Shown one piece after another: positions 1-7,688 of a DNA stretch of 64,000 bases. The notes beneath the pieces were generated by a model. It did no database searches and was not told the DNA's origin. It saw only the letters and a list, made by a program, of their open reading frames with translations. Location of the stretch: NCBI GenBank assembly GCA_963753485.1, contig CAVWCL010000003.1, positions 558,001 to 622,000 of the forward strand. Direction: 5' to 3'. Position numbers and translations under genes: made by a program. Position 1 is the stretch's first letter; each line of letters opens with the position of its first letter. The DNA comes from CAWDLX01 sp963753485 (GTDB taxonomy: Bacteria > Actinomycetota > Actinomycetes > Mycobacteriales > Micromonosporaceae).

Positions 1-97
1 GACCCGGCACAGCGTACGCGGGCGCGATCGAGACGAGTGCGCCGGTGCAGCCCGCGACGGCTGCAATCGCCAGCACCATTGTCCGCTTCAGGTACAT
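1..97 (-). CDS. Partial secreted protein (N-terminal signal peptide only)
   Basis: Reading from 97 leftwards gives a short basic start (MYLKRT), a hydrophobic stretch (MVLAIAAVAGC) and an alanine-rich end (SIAPAYA) that looks like a Sec signal peptide with an AxA cleavage site. The gene leaves the window at the left edge, so the mature protein and its function are unknown. An inner ATG at 79 is an alternative start. No strong ribosome binding site is visible. Confidence 0.4.
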   Translation of the reverse strand, partial: MYLKRTMVLAIAAVAGCTGALVSIAPAYAVPG

Positions 98-128
98 GGC
101 GTCATGGTGGAGCGGGAGTGCGACCGCG

Positions 129-594
129 TCAATGTCCGATAGATGACCTGGGACGGTCGCCGCCGCCCAGGTCGAACTCGGCGGCGCCCACGCCGAGCAC
201 GGCAGGATAGAACGACCTGGCCGCATCAATGTCTGATGTGGACAGCTCGGCCCAGGTGAATGAGCCGGCTACGTCGGTCAACTCCAGGCCAGTGTGGCGG
301 CGCGGCTGCCAGACGGTGAAGTAGGCGCCGGTGCTGTCGGTGGCCACCGCCATCCGGCCGGCATCCATCACGTCCATCGCCGGTGCGGCCACTGTGCCAC
401 CATTCGCCGCCACCTTCGCCAGGGTCGCGTCCGCGTCGTCGACGCAGAACGACACCGCCCACGAGGTGCCACGCGCGGGGTCGGTCGCCTGGCCGAGACC
501 CGCGACCATTTTGCCGCCCAACCGGACGAACAGTGATGAAACGGCCGGCCGGACCAGTGGCGCGCCGACCGGTTGTGCGGGAACATCACGCTGA
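129..594 (-). pseudogene. VOC/glyoxalase-like protein remnant
   Basis: The minus-strand reading contains typical tandem-VOC text: KMVAGLG, a DDADATLAKVAANGG stretch, PAMDVMDAGRMAV, YFTVWQPRRHTGLELTD, and then the start of a second repeat (SFTWAELSTSDIDAARSFYP). Intact two-domain VOC proteins are about 260 aa. Here the first domain lacks its N-terminal strands and the second stops about 30 residues in. The open frame continues upstream into sequence that is clearly the shadow of the plus-strand gene at 634. I read it as a remnant broken at both ends; exact ends are approximate. Confidence 0.6.
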
Positions 595-633
595 GCTTCG
601 ATCACCACCACGACGAGTGAGGGGCAACGGTCC

Positions 634-1284
634 GTGATCTCGATAGCGTTGAGCGTCAGTGGTGTCGCGCTGGTGGTCGCGGTGCTCGCCGGATGGCAGG
701 CCCGCCGGTCGCAGGCGGCGGCGGCCGAGGCGACCCGCCGGGCGGCGGCTGCGCAGGACCGGCTGGTCGCGCTCGATATCCGGCTCGCGGAGCTCCAGCA
801 CCCGCACATCGCGGCCGAGCCCACCGCGTACCAACTCATCACGGCGGCCCTCGACGACGGCGAGCGGCTCAGCAACGCCTGCCACGCCGTCGCCCGGGCC
901 TTCGATGACGGGGGCGAGCCACCCGGCCGAGGCGACTACGTGCGGGTGCGGCGCTGCGCCGACCTGCTCACCGCCAGCGTCGCGCGGATGCGCGACCCGC
1001 AACACGGTGACACGGTCCGGGAGCTCACCGACGAGCTGGTCACCGTGCATCACGCGGTCCTCACCGAGGTGACCCAGCACGAGAACGCTCGGTTCCCGTT
1101 CGTGGGAGCCAAGGACACGGCCTTGCTCAACGTGGTGCTGAACCGGTTCGACGCGGAGTTGAATCGGCTACGCCTCTACCAGCAGACCGGAGTCGTCCCG
1201 CAGCCTCAGGTGCATCTGGTTGACTTCGATACAATCCGGTTCGTGCCCCGCGGACCGGGCGCCTCACCGCCCTTGCCGGGGTAG
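634..1284 (+). CDS. Hypothetical membrane-anchored protein
   Basis: A 216-aa protein with one N-terminal membrane segment (about residues 3-22, ALSVSGVALVVAVLAGW) followed by an Ala/Arg-rich helix that may form a coiled coil (QARRSQAAAAEATRRAAAAQ). The rest is a soluble alpha-helical domain without a motif I recognise. The start is a GTG. Codon third positions are strongly GC, so it is very probably expressed. The architecture resembles many small actinobacterial membrane proteins of unknown function. Confidence 0.65.
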   Translation: MISIALSVSGVALVVAVLAGWQARRSQAAAAEATRRAAAAQDRLVALDIRLAELQHPHIAAEPTAYQLITAALDDGERLSNACHAVARAFDDGGEPPGRGDYVRVRRCADLLTASVARMRDPQHGDTVRELTDELVTVHHAVLTEVTQHENARFPFVGAKDTALLNVVLNRFDAELNRLRLYQQTGVVPQPQVHLVDFDTIRFVPRGPGASPPLPG

Positions 1285-1309
1285 CGGCGCAGCCCTTCCC
1301 GAGCAACGG

Positions 1310-1906
1310 CTACGAGGCCGGCGCCACCGTCATGCTCATCACCGTGTGGTTCTTGCCTTTGGGTCGATCGTAGTGGAAGCCGGCCTCCTCGAAGAGTGTG
1401 CGGGTGCCGTTGTAGAGAAAGGACGCCGAGATCTTCTTGCCCCCGGTGTCCTGCGGGTACGCCTCCACCACGCCGCCGCCGGCCTGCCCGATGAGCTCGA
1501 GCGCTCCCCGCAGCGCGGCCGTCGCGACGCCCCTGCGCCGGTAGCGCCGGTCGACGAAGAAGCAGGTGATCCGGTAGTCGGGGAGCCGGTCGAGCCCGGC
1601 TTCGTACTCCTTGCGGTGGTTGATGTTCGGCAGTTCGTCCGGCGCGCCGTACTCACACCAGCCGACCGCGACGTCGCCGTCGAACACGAGTGCGGCGTGC
1701 GCCCTGCCCTCGCGAACGAGCCGCTCCTTGAGGGCGCGGTTGTTGTCGGCGTCGAAGGTCTTCTCGGCGTGCGCCGTGTGGAACCAGGTGCACCAGCACC
1801 CGCCCCACACGCCGTTGTGCCGCTCGGCGAGGTCGGCGAACGCCGCCCAGGTATCCGGGCCGAGGCCCCTGATGGTGTAGGCGGTTGTGGTCTGGGTATC
1901 CGTCAT
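1310..1906 (-). CDS. GNAT family N-acetyltransferase
   Basis: A 198-aa protein. The acetyl-CoA-binding region reads ITCFFVDRRYRRRGVATAAL (about 112-131), the R/Q-x-x-G-x-G/A signature of GNAT motif A, followed by helix alpha3 (LRGALELIGQAGGGVVEAYP). A C-terminal F/Y-rich strand precedes the end, as in other family members. The N-terminal half has WGGCWCTWFH, common to an uncharacterised GNAT subgroup in actinomycetes. The acceptor substrate cannot be told from sequence. It is a single gene, convergent with the gene at 634. Confidence 0.8.
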   Translation of the reverse strand: MTDTQTTTAYTIRGLGPDTWAAFADLAERHNGVWGGCWCTWFHTAHAEKTFDADNNRALKERLVREGRAHAALVFDGDVAVGWCEYGAPDELPNINHRKEYEAGLDRLPDYRITCFFVDRRYRRRGVATAALRGALELIGQAGGGVVEAYPQDTGGKKISASFLYNGTRTLFEEAGFHYDRPKGKNHTVMSMTVAPAS

Positions 1907-1958
1907 GAGCGCAGCGTAGAGCGGGTTGCGGACAGTCGGCGTCCTGGTTGAAGGGTGC

Positions 1959-2153
1959 TCAGGCGGCCAGGAACTTCAGCAGGTCGTAGATGACGAAGAC
2001 CGGCCACACCAGCGCCTTGAGCACGCCCAGCACGCCTGACCAGAACCCGTCCGCGGCCTGGATGTAATAGACCAGGGCACCGATCAGGCCGAACACGTAG
2101 ACGGCGTTCCCGCCGCCGCCCCTGCGGTATACCTTGCGGTCTTTGTCGTTCAT
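1959..2153 (-). CDS. Small membrane protein, unknown function
   Basis: A 64-aa protein with a charged N-terminus (MNDKDRKVYRRGGGGN) and two hydrophobic segments (about 17-33 and 40-62). It lies 52 bases downstream of the GNAT start on the same strand. The ATG is well placed and codon bias is good. No family is recognised. Confidence 0.6.
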   Translation of the reverse strand: MNDKDRKVYRRGGGGNAVYVFGLIGALVYYIQAADGFWSGVLGVLKALVWPVFVIYDLLKFLAA

Positions 2154-2351
2154 CTGGCGGCCCTTCTGCGAGGCGGATCGGCGACGCTCTCCCGTACGCC
2201 GCCCGGGGAATCAACCGGCCGCGGACGCGGGCACCGCTGGCCGGATGCCAGCGTACGGGCTCTGGCCACCCAGGCCGGCAGGGCGCGGCCGGCCGCCGCC
2301 GGGTAGGGCCGCCGCCACTGTCCAACCTGGACGCGGTCGCGCGGCTTCCCG

Positions 2352-2900
2352 TCATTTCGGCACGCCGACGTTCGCGAAGTACCAGACGGCGCTGGTCAGG
2401 CCGACGCCGACAAGAACCGCGAAGAGTGTGCCGCCGATCCAGGGCAGCGCCCAGTTGGGCAGCCGCTTGCTGTGCAGGGTCAGCACCTTGGCCACGAAAG
2501 CGCCGTAGAAGGTGCAGCCGAGCAGCGCGTGGGCCACCACCCGGGCGTCGGTCGTCTCGAATCCCAGCGCCCACAGGCAGTAGAAGGCCACCGGCAGAGT
2601 GACCAGGAAGGCCAGCGTCCCGGTGGTCTTGTGCAGGGTGCCCGCCCAGTTCGGCGCCCGCCCGCCCAGCTTGCCGTACATCCACAACGCGGTGAGCAGC
2701 TGGACCAGCGCCAGCCCGAGGGCGACCGAGGTGAGCCACACCTTCATGCTGATCACGGAGTGGAACGGGCCGAGGAACAGGGCCCGGTGCGAGGGCGTGT
2801 GCTCCCGGCCGTAGACGCCGAGGGCGACCGCGACCACCGCGCCGGCCAGCAACGGCAGCAGAAACAGCGCGGGACGCTTGGTCACGACGGGTGCGGCCAT
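2352..2900 (-). CDS. DUF6529-like integral membrane protein
   Basis: The start at 2900 is chosen because a GGAGG lies just upstream of that ATG; the open frame extends further but with no coding signal. The 182-aa product has four or five membrane segments: FLLPLLAGAVVAVALGVYG, a segment after MKVWLTSVALGLALVQLL, then GTLAFLVTLPVAFYCLWALG, and a C-terminal segment around LFAVLVGVGLTSAVWYF. Conserved His residues (HSVISMK, LHKTTG, AHALLGC) could bind heme, but that is speculation. The overall pattern matches what I remember of the DUF6529 family. Its start faces the divergent XRE operon at 3140. Confidence 0.65.
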   Translation of the reverse strand: MAAPVVTKRPALFLLPLLAGAVVAVALGVYGREHTPSHRALFLGPFHSVISMKVWLTSVALGLALVQLLTALWMYGKLGGRAPNWAGTLHKTTGTLAFLVTLPVAFYCLWALGFETTDARVVAHALLGCTFYGAFVAKVLTLHSKRLPNWALPWIGGTLFAVLVGVGLTSAVWYFANVGVPK

Positions 2901-3065
2901 GGCGGACCTCCGGGTGGCGGGTGAGGCTCTGAGCGACCACGGGCGATATCCCCGTACCGGTGCCCCGATGATCGCGGCCCGCGGCGCCGCCGTCAATCGG
3001 CGATGCGGCCGAGGCGACGGCCGAACCCTGGCCGTGGCCGCAGCTGAGCCCGGGCCAGAGAAGAG

Positions 3066-3127
3066 GTAAAGAAAACTTGACATCGTGTCGGCTACGCTTT
3101 ACCTTTGCCATGTCAAGTTTGCTTTAC
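3066..3127 (+). promoter_or_regulatory. Near-perfect inverted repeat, probable operator of the XRE gene pair
   Basis: The left arm at 3066-3083 (GTAAAGAAAACTTGACAT) and right arm at 3110-3127 (ATGTCAAGTTTGCTTTAC) are inverted copies matching at 17 of 18 positions, separated by 26 bases. A third partial copy, GCTTTAC, sits at 3096-3102. The site lies directly upstream of the small membrane gene whose partner is an XRE regulator. Autoregulation by that regulator is the simple inference. Confidence 0.6.
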
Positions 3128-3139
3128 ATGGGAGCTGAG

Positions 3140-3412
3140 ATGCCCTTCGCCGAGAAACGTGTGTGGATCATGGTGGTGGTGACGGTCGCCGCGTACGCGC
3201 GGGACCAGCGCGACCGGGAGATCAACCGCTTCGGCGACTACATCGGACAGTCGTTCGTCATCGTCGGTGGCGTCGCCGCTCTGGGCCTGGCGATGGCCGA
3301 GCTGAGCTACTTCTGGATCGCCAACGCCATCTACCTCGGGTTCGTGCTGTCCTCGATCCTCGGATCCACCGCCAAGATCGTCGCCTACCGGTGGGGCTTC
3401 CCCCGGTGGTGA
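3140..3412 (+). CDS. Small membrane protein of an XRE-paired operon
   Basis: A 90-aa protein starting at the ATG preceded by GGAG; an earlier in-frame start would lie inside the inverted repeat. Three hydrophobic segments are seen (WIMVVVTVAAYA, SFVIVGGVAALGLAMAEL and an IANAIYLGFVLSSILGS stretch). It overlaps the XRE regulator by GTGA at 3409. Two-gene units of a short membrane protein plus a short XRE regulator are common in bacteria; the role of the membrane partner is not established as far as I know. Confidence 0.75.
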   Translation: MPFAEKRVWIMVVVTVAAYARDQRDREINRFGDYIGQSFVIVGGVAALGLAMAELSYFWIANAIYLGFVLSSILGSTAKIVAYRWGFPRW

Positions 3413-3639
3413 AGCCCACCCGGGTGACCAACGCGATCCGCGCCCTGCGTTTCGGGCACGGGGAGATGACCCAGGCGGAGCTCGCGGACCGGATCGGGGT
3501 GACCCGCCAGACCATCATCGCCATCGAGCAGGGCCGCTATTCGCCCTCACTGGAGATGGCGTTCCAGATCGCCCGGGTGTTCGGCGTCGCACTCGATGAC
3601 GTGTTCCAGTACCCGGCCAACGACGGTGAGACATTGTGA
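3409..3639 (+). CDS. XRE family transcriptional regulator
   Basis: A 76-aa protein that is almost entirely one helix-turn-helix domain: MTQAELADRIGVTRQTIIAI then EQGRYSPSLEMAFQIARVFG. This is the compact YgzD-like type ending in DDVFQYP. GTG is used as start and overlaps the stop of the upstream membrane gene by four bases (GTGA), so the two are translationally coupled. The inverted repeat at 3066-3127 is its probable binding site. Its own stop overlaps the start of the next reading frame in the same GTGA fashion. Confidence 0.85.
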   Translation: MKPTRVTNAIRALRFGHGEMTQAELADRIGVTRQTIIAIEQGRYSPSLEMAFQIARVFGVALDDVFQYPANDGETL

Positions 3640-3797
3640 AAGCCATCGTCCACGACCACTACGGCTCGGCTGACGTGCTCGAGCTCCGCGACCTCGATCA
3701 GCCGGTGATCGGCGACGGCGAGGTGCTGGTCCGGGTGCGCGCCGCCGCGGTGGATCCGACCGGCCACGCCCGCGGAAAGATCGTCGTCACGGTGTGA
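3636..3797 (+). pseudogene. Zinc-type alcohol dehydrogenase/quinone oxidoreductase collapsed to 53 aa
   Basis: The frame begins MKAIVHDHYGSADVLELRDL and runs to RVRAAAVDP, the usual first 40 residues of medium-chain NADP-dependent oxidoreductases. It then jumps directly to GHARGKIVVTV and stop, the usual last residues of the same family (about 310-330 aa when intact). Reading frame, GTGA coupling with the XRE gene and codon bias are preserved. A single in-frame internal deletion of roughly 270 codons explains it. The product cannot be an active enzyme. Confidence 0.75.
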
Positions 3798-3823
3798 CCA
3801 CCGGCTCGACATATGATCGGCCG

Positions 3824-4666
3824 GTGACGACCGCGCGGCCAAGCCTGTGGGCCGTCAGCGACCTGCACATCCGGTACCCGGAGAACCGCGCGATCGTCGA
3901 GAGTCTCCTTCCCGAGCATGAGGGGGACTGGCTCATCGTCGCCGGGGACGTCGCCGAACGGGTCGCCGATATCGAATGGGCGCTCGGCACGCTCGCCGCC
4001 CGCTTCGCGACCGTGGTGTGGGCGCCCGGCAACCATGAACTGTGGACGGTTCCCGACGACCCGGTACGGCTGACCGGTGAGGAGCGCTACCAGTACCTGG
4101 TCGCCCTGTGCCGCCGGCTGGGTGTGCTCACCCCCGAGGACCCGTACCCGGTGTGGGAGGGTGATGGCGGCCCGGCCGCGGTCGCGCCGCTGTTCCTGCT
4201 CTACGACTACACGTTCCGTCCCGAGGGCGCGCAGACCAAGGACGAGGCCCTCGCCCGCGCCTACGCGGCCGGGATCATCTGTACCGACGAGTACCTGTTG
4301 CGGCCTCACCCGTACCCCAGCCGGGAGGCCTGGAGCCAGGCCCGGGTCGCGCTCTCGGCCGCGCGCCTGGCGGCCGTCGGCGCGGACCAGACCGTCCTGG
4401 TCAACCACTATCCTTTGGTACGCGCGCCTACGCAGATACTGCGCTATCCCGAGTTCGCCCAGTGGTGTGGCACCGAGGCGACCGCCGACTGGCACCACCG
4501 CTTCCACGCGGCGGTCGCCGTCTACGGGCACCTGCACATTCCCCGTACCACCTGGCACGACGGCGTCCGGTTCGAGGAGGTGTCGGTGGGCTATCCGCAT
4601 GAGTGGCGGCGGCAGCGCTCGCGCACCGGCTGGCTGCGCCGGATCCTCCCCGACACCGCCTCTTGA
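3824..4666 (+). CDS. Metallophosphoesterase
   Basis: A 280-aa calcineurin-like phosphoesterase. All metal-binding motifs are visible in order: SDLHI (D-x-H), AGDVAE (GD), APGNHELW (GNHE), VNHYPL and YGHLHIP (GHLH). This predicts a dinuclear-metal hydrolase of a phosphomonoester or diester; the substrate is unknown. GTG at 3824 is preferred because the family starts a few residues before the D-x-H; an upstream start at 3794 would add ten residues. The next gene (sigma factor) follows 57 bases later. Confidence 0.85.
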   Translation: MTTARPSLWAVSDLHIRYPENRAIVESLLPEHEGDWLIVAGDVAERVADIEWALGTLAARFATVVWAPGNHELWTVPDDPVRLTGEERYQYLVALCRRLGVLTPEDPYPVWEGDGGPAAVAPLFLLYDYTFRPEGAQTKDEALARAYAAGIICTDEYLLRPHPYPSREAWSQARVALSAARLAAVGADQTVLVNHYPLVRAPTQILRYPEFAQWCGTEATADWHHRFHAAVAVYGHLHIPRTTWHDGVRFEEVSVGYPHEWRRQRSRTGWLRRILPDTAS

Positions 4667-4723
4667 TGCCCGCGACCCGTACCGGTCACCTCACGCCGGC
4701 GGTCTGTGGCACGTTGACAGGTT

Positions 4724-5263
4724 GTGAGCCTGCCACCCTTTGACCATGTGGTGACCGAGCACGGCCAGCTCGTGCTCCGCGTGTGTCGCGCCCTGCTGCC
4801 GGCCCACGATGCCGAGGACGCGGCGGCCGACGCCTTTCTCGCGGCGCTGGAGGCGTACCCGCGGTTGCGGCCCGACAGCGACGTCAAGGCCTGGTTGGTC
4901 ACCATCGCCCACCGCAAGGCCGTGGACATCCTGCGACGGCGCTCGCGCCACGCCGTACCGGTGCCGGAGGTCCCGGAGCGGGCCACCGGTGCGGAACCGG
5001 CCCTCGCCGACGAGGCGCTGTGGCAGGCGGTACGGGCGTTACCCACCAAACAACGCCATGCGGTCGCCTACCACTATGTCGCGGATCTCGCCTACGCCGA
5101 GGTCGCCGCGGTCATGGGCACCACCGAGGCGGCGGCCCGCCGCAGTGCCGCCGACGGCATCAAGGCACTGCGGCGCACCTACCCGGCTGTGTCCAGCCCC
5201 GCTATGCCCAGCCCCGCGATGCCCAGCCTCGAACCACCGAGCACCCAGGAGATGACCCCATGA
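4724..5263 (+). CDS. ECF RNA polymerase sigma factor
   Basis: A 179-aa protein with sigma region 2 (about 10-70, including AEDAAADAFLAAL and DVKAWLVTIAHRKAVDILRR) and region 4 (about 95-150, ALPTKQRHAVAYHYVADLAY then AEVAAVMGTTEAAARRSAADG). The C-terminal tail has short repeats (SSPAMPSPAMPS). It ends in ATGA overlapping the alkylguanine methyltransferase gene, so the sigma factor and repair enzyme are co-translated; a link to alkylation stress is an inference from this pairing. Confidence 0.88.
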   Translation: MSLPPFDHVVTEHGQLVLRVCRALLPAHDAEDAAADAFLAALEAYPRLRPDSDVKAWLVTIAHRKAVDILRRRSRHAVPVPEVPERATGAEPALADEALWQAVRALPTKQRHAVAYHYVADLAYAEVAAVMGTTEAAARRSAADGIKALRRTYPAVSSPAMPSPAMPSLEPPSTQEMTP

Positions 5264-5865
5264 ACGACATAGTCCACCGGCTCCGCGACTCCACGAGCGC
5301 GGCCGACCCGGCGCTACAGCGGCTGCGCGCTCAGGTGACCCGCCGGGCCCAGGAGCAGAACCTGCTCGACGTCGCCTACCGAACCGTGGACACACCGGTG
5401 GGCCAGTTGCTGCTCGCCGCTACCCCGGCCGGTCTGGTCCGGGTCGCCTACGACCGGGAGGACCACGAGGCGGTGCTCGCCGCGTTGGCCCGCCAGGTCA
5501 GCCCCCGGGTCCTGTTCGCACCAGGTCGACTGGACGATGCCGTCCGGCAGCTCGACGCGTACTTCACCCACCGCAGCCACCGGTTCGACCTGGCCGTCGA
5601 TCTGCAACTGGCCCGGGGCTTCCGCCGTACCGTGCTGGAACATCTGCCGGGCGTGGGCTACGGCCACACCGTCAGTTACGCCGAACTCGCCGCCGAGGTG
5701 GGCAACCCCAGGGCGGTACGGGCTGTCGGCACGGCCTGCGCGACGAACCCGCTGCCGTTGGTGATCCCGTGCCATCGGGTGGTGCGCAGCGACGGTTCGC
5801 CCGGGGAGTACGTGGGCGGATCCGAGATCAAGCGCACCCTGCTCGACCTCGAGCACACCGGCTGA
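5260..5865 (+). CDS. ogt: Methylated-DNA--protein-cysteine methyltransferase
   Basis: A 201-aa suicide repair enzyme that removes the alkyl group from O6-alkylguanine onto its own cysteine. The active-site motif IPCHRVV contains the acceptor Cys171; the upstream DNA-recognition helix region (RGFRRTVLEHLPGVGYG) and the Asn/Arg-rich GNPRAVRAVGTACATNPLPL are intact. The N-terminal ribonuclease-like domain has DTPVGQLLLAAT. The start ATG overlaps the sigma factor stop. Length is slightly above the usual 150-180 aa because of a helical N-terminal extension of about 35 residues. Confidence 0.92.
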   Translation: MNDIVHRLRDSTSAADPALQRLRAQVTRRAQEQNLLDVAYRTVDTPVGQLLLAATPAGLVRVAYDREDHEAVLAALARQVSPRVLFAPGRLDDAVRQLDAYFTHRSHRFDLAVDLQLARGFRRTVLEHLPGVGYGHTVSYAELAAEVGNPRAVRAVGTACATNPLPLVIPCHRVVRSDGSPGEYVGGSEIKRTLLDLEHTG

Positions 5866-5952
5866 CGCCGGATCTCACCCCCGGGACCTCACGCCCGGGG
5901 CCGGTCCGGCGTTGGCGGGGTAGAGAACACGAGAACACCATCGGAGGCAGTC

Positions 5953-6597
5953 GTGAAACGGGTACTCAACCCCAAGATGTTCTACTTCGGCACGCCGGTC
6001 CTGCTGGTCAGCTCGCTCAACGCGGACGGATCCACCAACGTGGCGCCGATGTCCTCGGCCTGGTGGGTCGGCAACTCCGCGATGCTCGGGCTCAGCGTGA
6101 ACTCGCAGACCGTCCGCAACCTGCAAGAGCGGCCGCACTGCGTACTCAACATGGTCGACGCGACCATGGTCGACGCGGTCGACCGGCTCGCGCTGCTCAC
6201 CGGCCGGCCCGACGTGCCTGAGTACAAGCGCGAGCGCGGCTACACCTACGAGCCGGACAAGTTCACCGCCGCCGGCCTCACCCCGGCATCGTTCGGCGAT
6301 CAGATGCCGGCCGGTGTCGCCGAGAGTCTCATCCAGATGCAGGGACGGGTGCGCACCATCCACCACATCGACGGCGAGGACTCCGGGCTGCGGGCCCTCG
6401 AGGTCTCGGTCCGGTCGACCCATGTGGACGACAGCCTGCTCATGACCGACCACCCCCGCTACATCGACCCGCTGCGCTGGGACCCGCTGTTCATGAAGTT
6501 CACCGAGTACTTCGCGGGTGCCGCGCTGTCGCGCCCGTCGTCGCTGGCCCGAGGGTGGGACATGCCCTCGGTGGCGGCCGCCGCCAGCGCGAGCTGA
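5953..6597 (+). CDS. Flavin reductase-like (FMN-binding split barrel) protein
   Basis: A 214-aa protein. The N-terminus MKRVLNPKMFYFGTPVLLVS followed by NADGSTNVAPMSSAWWVG matches the FMN-binding split-barrel fold of flavoredoxin/flavin reductase-like proteins. A ribosome binding site (GGAGG) lies just before the GTG start. Substrate is unknown. It is followed 43 bases later by a nitroreductase-family gene; both use flavin, but a joint pathway is not shown. Confidence 0.82.
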   Translation: MKRVLNPKMFYFGTPVLLVSSLNADGSTNVAPMSSAWWVGNSAMLGLSVNSQTVRNLQERPHCVLNMVDATMVDAVDRLALLTGRPDVPEYKRERGYTYEPDKFTAAGLTPASFGDQMPAGVAESLIQMQGRVRTIHHIDGEDSGLRALEVSVRSTHVDDSLLMTDHPRYIDPLRWDPLFMKFTEYFAGAALSRPSSLARGWDMPSVAAAASAS

Positions 6598-6640
6598 TTG
6601 ATTCGGTACGACGTTTCGATGGTGTCCACTCGGTGGCAGG

Positions 6641-7165
6641 ATGTCGGTCATGCAGACGTGGGACGCCCTTCGGGCCCGCCGCAATGTTCGAACGTTCACC
6701 CCGCAGGCCATCGCGCCGCCAGAGCTTGACCAGATTCTGGAGGCCGGCCGGCGGGCGCCGTCGGCGGGCAACTGGCAGCCGTGGGATTTCGTGGTGGTGA
6801 CCGACCGGGCCCAACTGCAACGCCTGGCCGGGGTCTGGCGGGGGGCCGGCCACGTCGCCGGCGCCGCGGCCGCCATCGCGATCGTCGCCCCGCAGCCCGA
6901 AGATGCCCGCCAGGCGAGCCTGCTGCACTACGACCTGGGTCAGGCGACCATGGCCATCGCCATCGCCGCCGCCGACCTGGGTCTTGGCACCGGCCACGCG
7001 GCCGTCGAGAACCAGGACCTGGCCCGGGAACTCCTGGGATTCCCCAGCGACCGGTTCCTCGCCTACCTGCTCTCGGTCGGGTATCCGGCCGATCGTCCGC
7101 TGCACGTGCTCCGGCGACCCGAACGCCGGCCGTTCGACGAGGTCGTCCACCGCGAGCGCTGGTAA
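6641..7165 (+). CDS. Nitroreductase family protein
   Basis: A 174-aa protein with nitroreductase landmarks: ALRARRNVRTFTPQAI (FMN phosphate-binding RR-x-R), EAGRRAPSAGNWQPWDFVVV (FMN-binding), and the C-terminal GYPADRPLHVLRR. This family uses FMN and NAD(P)H to reduce nitro compounds, quinones or flavins. It acts as a homodimer in characterised members. ATG TCG at 6641 fits the family N-terminus. Confidence 0.88.
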   Translation: MSVMQTWDALRARRNVRTFTPQAIAPPELDQILEAGRRAPSAGNWQPWDFVVVTDRAQLQRLAGVWRGAGHVAGAAAAIAIVAPQPEDARQASLLHYDLGQATMAIAIAAADLGLGTGHAAVENQDLARELLGFPSDRFLAYLLSVGYPADRPLHVLRRPERRPFDEVVHRERW

Positions 7166-7400
7166 CTGCCATCGAGACCGCACGCGACCGGGACGGGCAG
7201 GAGGCCTGGCAGGTCGCCGGCGGCGCGTCGGCGGCCAAGCGCACCGAGCACGCCCTGGCCGACACCGAGAGCCTGCGCGCGCTCGTCTGTGGGACCGGCT
7301 ACCGGGACATCACCATCAGCACCAGCATGGGGCGCGTATCGCGGGCGTATCACCGGCGTATCAGCGCAACGGACAGCATCGACCGGTCAGGTCGCCCCGG
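7166..7400 (+). pseudogene. Possible methyltransferase C-terminal remnant
   Basis: A stretch in one plus-strand frame reads HALADTESLRALVCGTGYRD and then ITISTSMGRVSRA. This is like the C-terminal part of class I methyltransferases, where a loop of the form L.s.eeLraLv..aGFrdV precedes the last strands. There is no N-terminal SAM-binding part and no start. Similarity is recalled rather than tested. Confidence 0.25.
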
Positions 7401-7439
7401 AATGGAGAATGCGATGATCAGACGGACCCCGCCGGGGAG

Positions 7440-7547
7440 ATGTACAAGACCGTGTACGGGCCGTGGCGCGGCCTGGCGGGTGCGTTCTCGGACTCGTACT
7501 GCCCGCTGAACTACACCCGCTACAACTACGGGATCAACTATCACTGA
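7440..7547 (+). CDS. Possible aromatic-rich mini-protein or gene remnant
   Basis: A 35-aa frame from ATG 7440: MYKTVYGPWRGLAGAF and then a tyrosine-rich end (SYCPLNYTRYNYGINYH). Almost every codon ends in G or C, the pattern of real genes here, so it is or was coding. A GGGGAG sits immediately before the ATG, too close for a normal Shine-Dalgarno. It may be the end of a larger decayed gene or a genuine small protein. Confidence 0.3.
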   Translation: MYKTVYGPWRGLAGAFSDSYCPLNYTRYNYGINYH

Positions 7548-7634
7548 CCATCGACGGGGGTGAGCCGGGTGGAGGCGCGCGAAGCCCGGCTCACCGGCCG
7601 ACCGGGGTCGCGCGCCGGTGGCTGCGGCTGCTCT

Positions 7635-7688
7635 GTTAGCAAGGGCACCCCATTAACGGTTTCCGTTGTAAAGGGTGCCCCTCCTCAC
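7635..7688. repeat. 54-bp dyad repeat, copy 1 (terminator-like)
   Basis: A palindromic element with outer arms AAGGGCACCC and AAGGGTGCCC and a CATTAACG core. The same 54-bp element occurs inverted at 19465-19518. It sits exactly at the end of the SARP remnant on the minus strand (its stop is at 7685-7687), so it could have acted as a terminator. Confidence 0.7.

Noticed and set aside
1220..1951. 243-aa plus-strand open frame over the GNAT gene
   Set aside because: It is the antisense shadow of the acetyltransferase at 1310-1906; no motif, and coding bias belongs to the minus strand.
1903..3111. 402-aa minus-strand frame spanning the DUF6529-like and small membrane genes
   Set aside because: Out of frame with both; Arg/Gly/Pro-rich, no domain.
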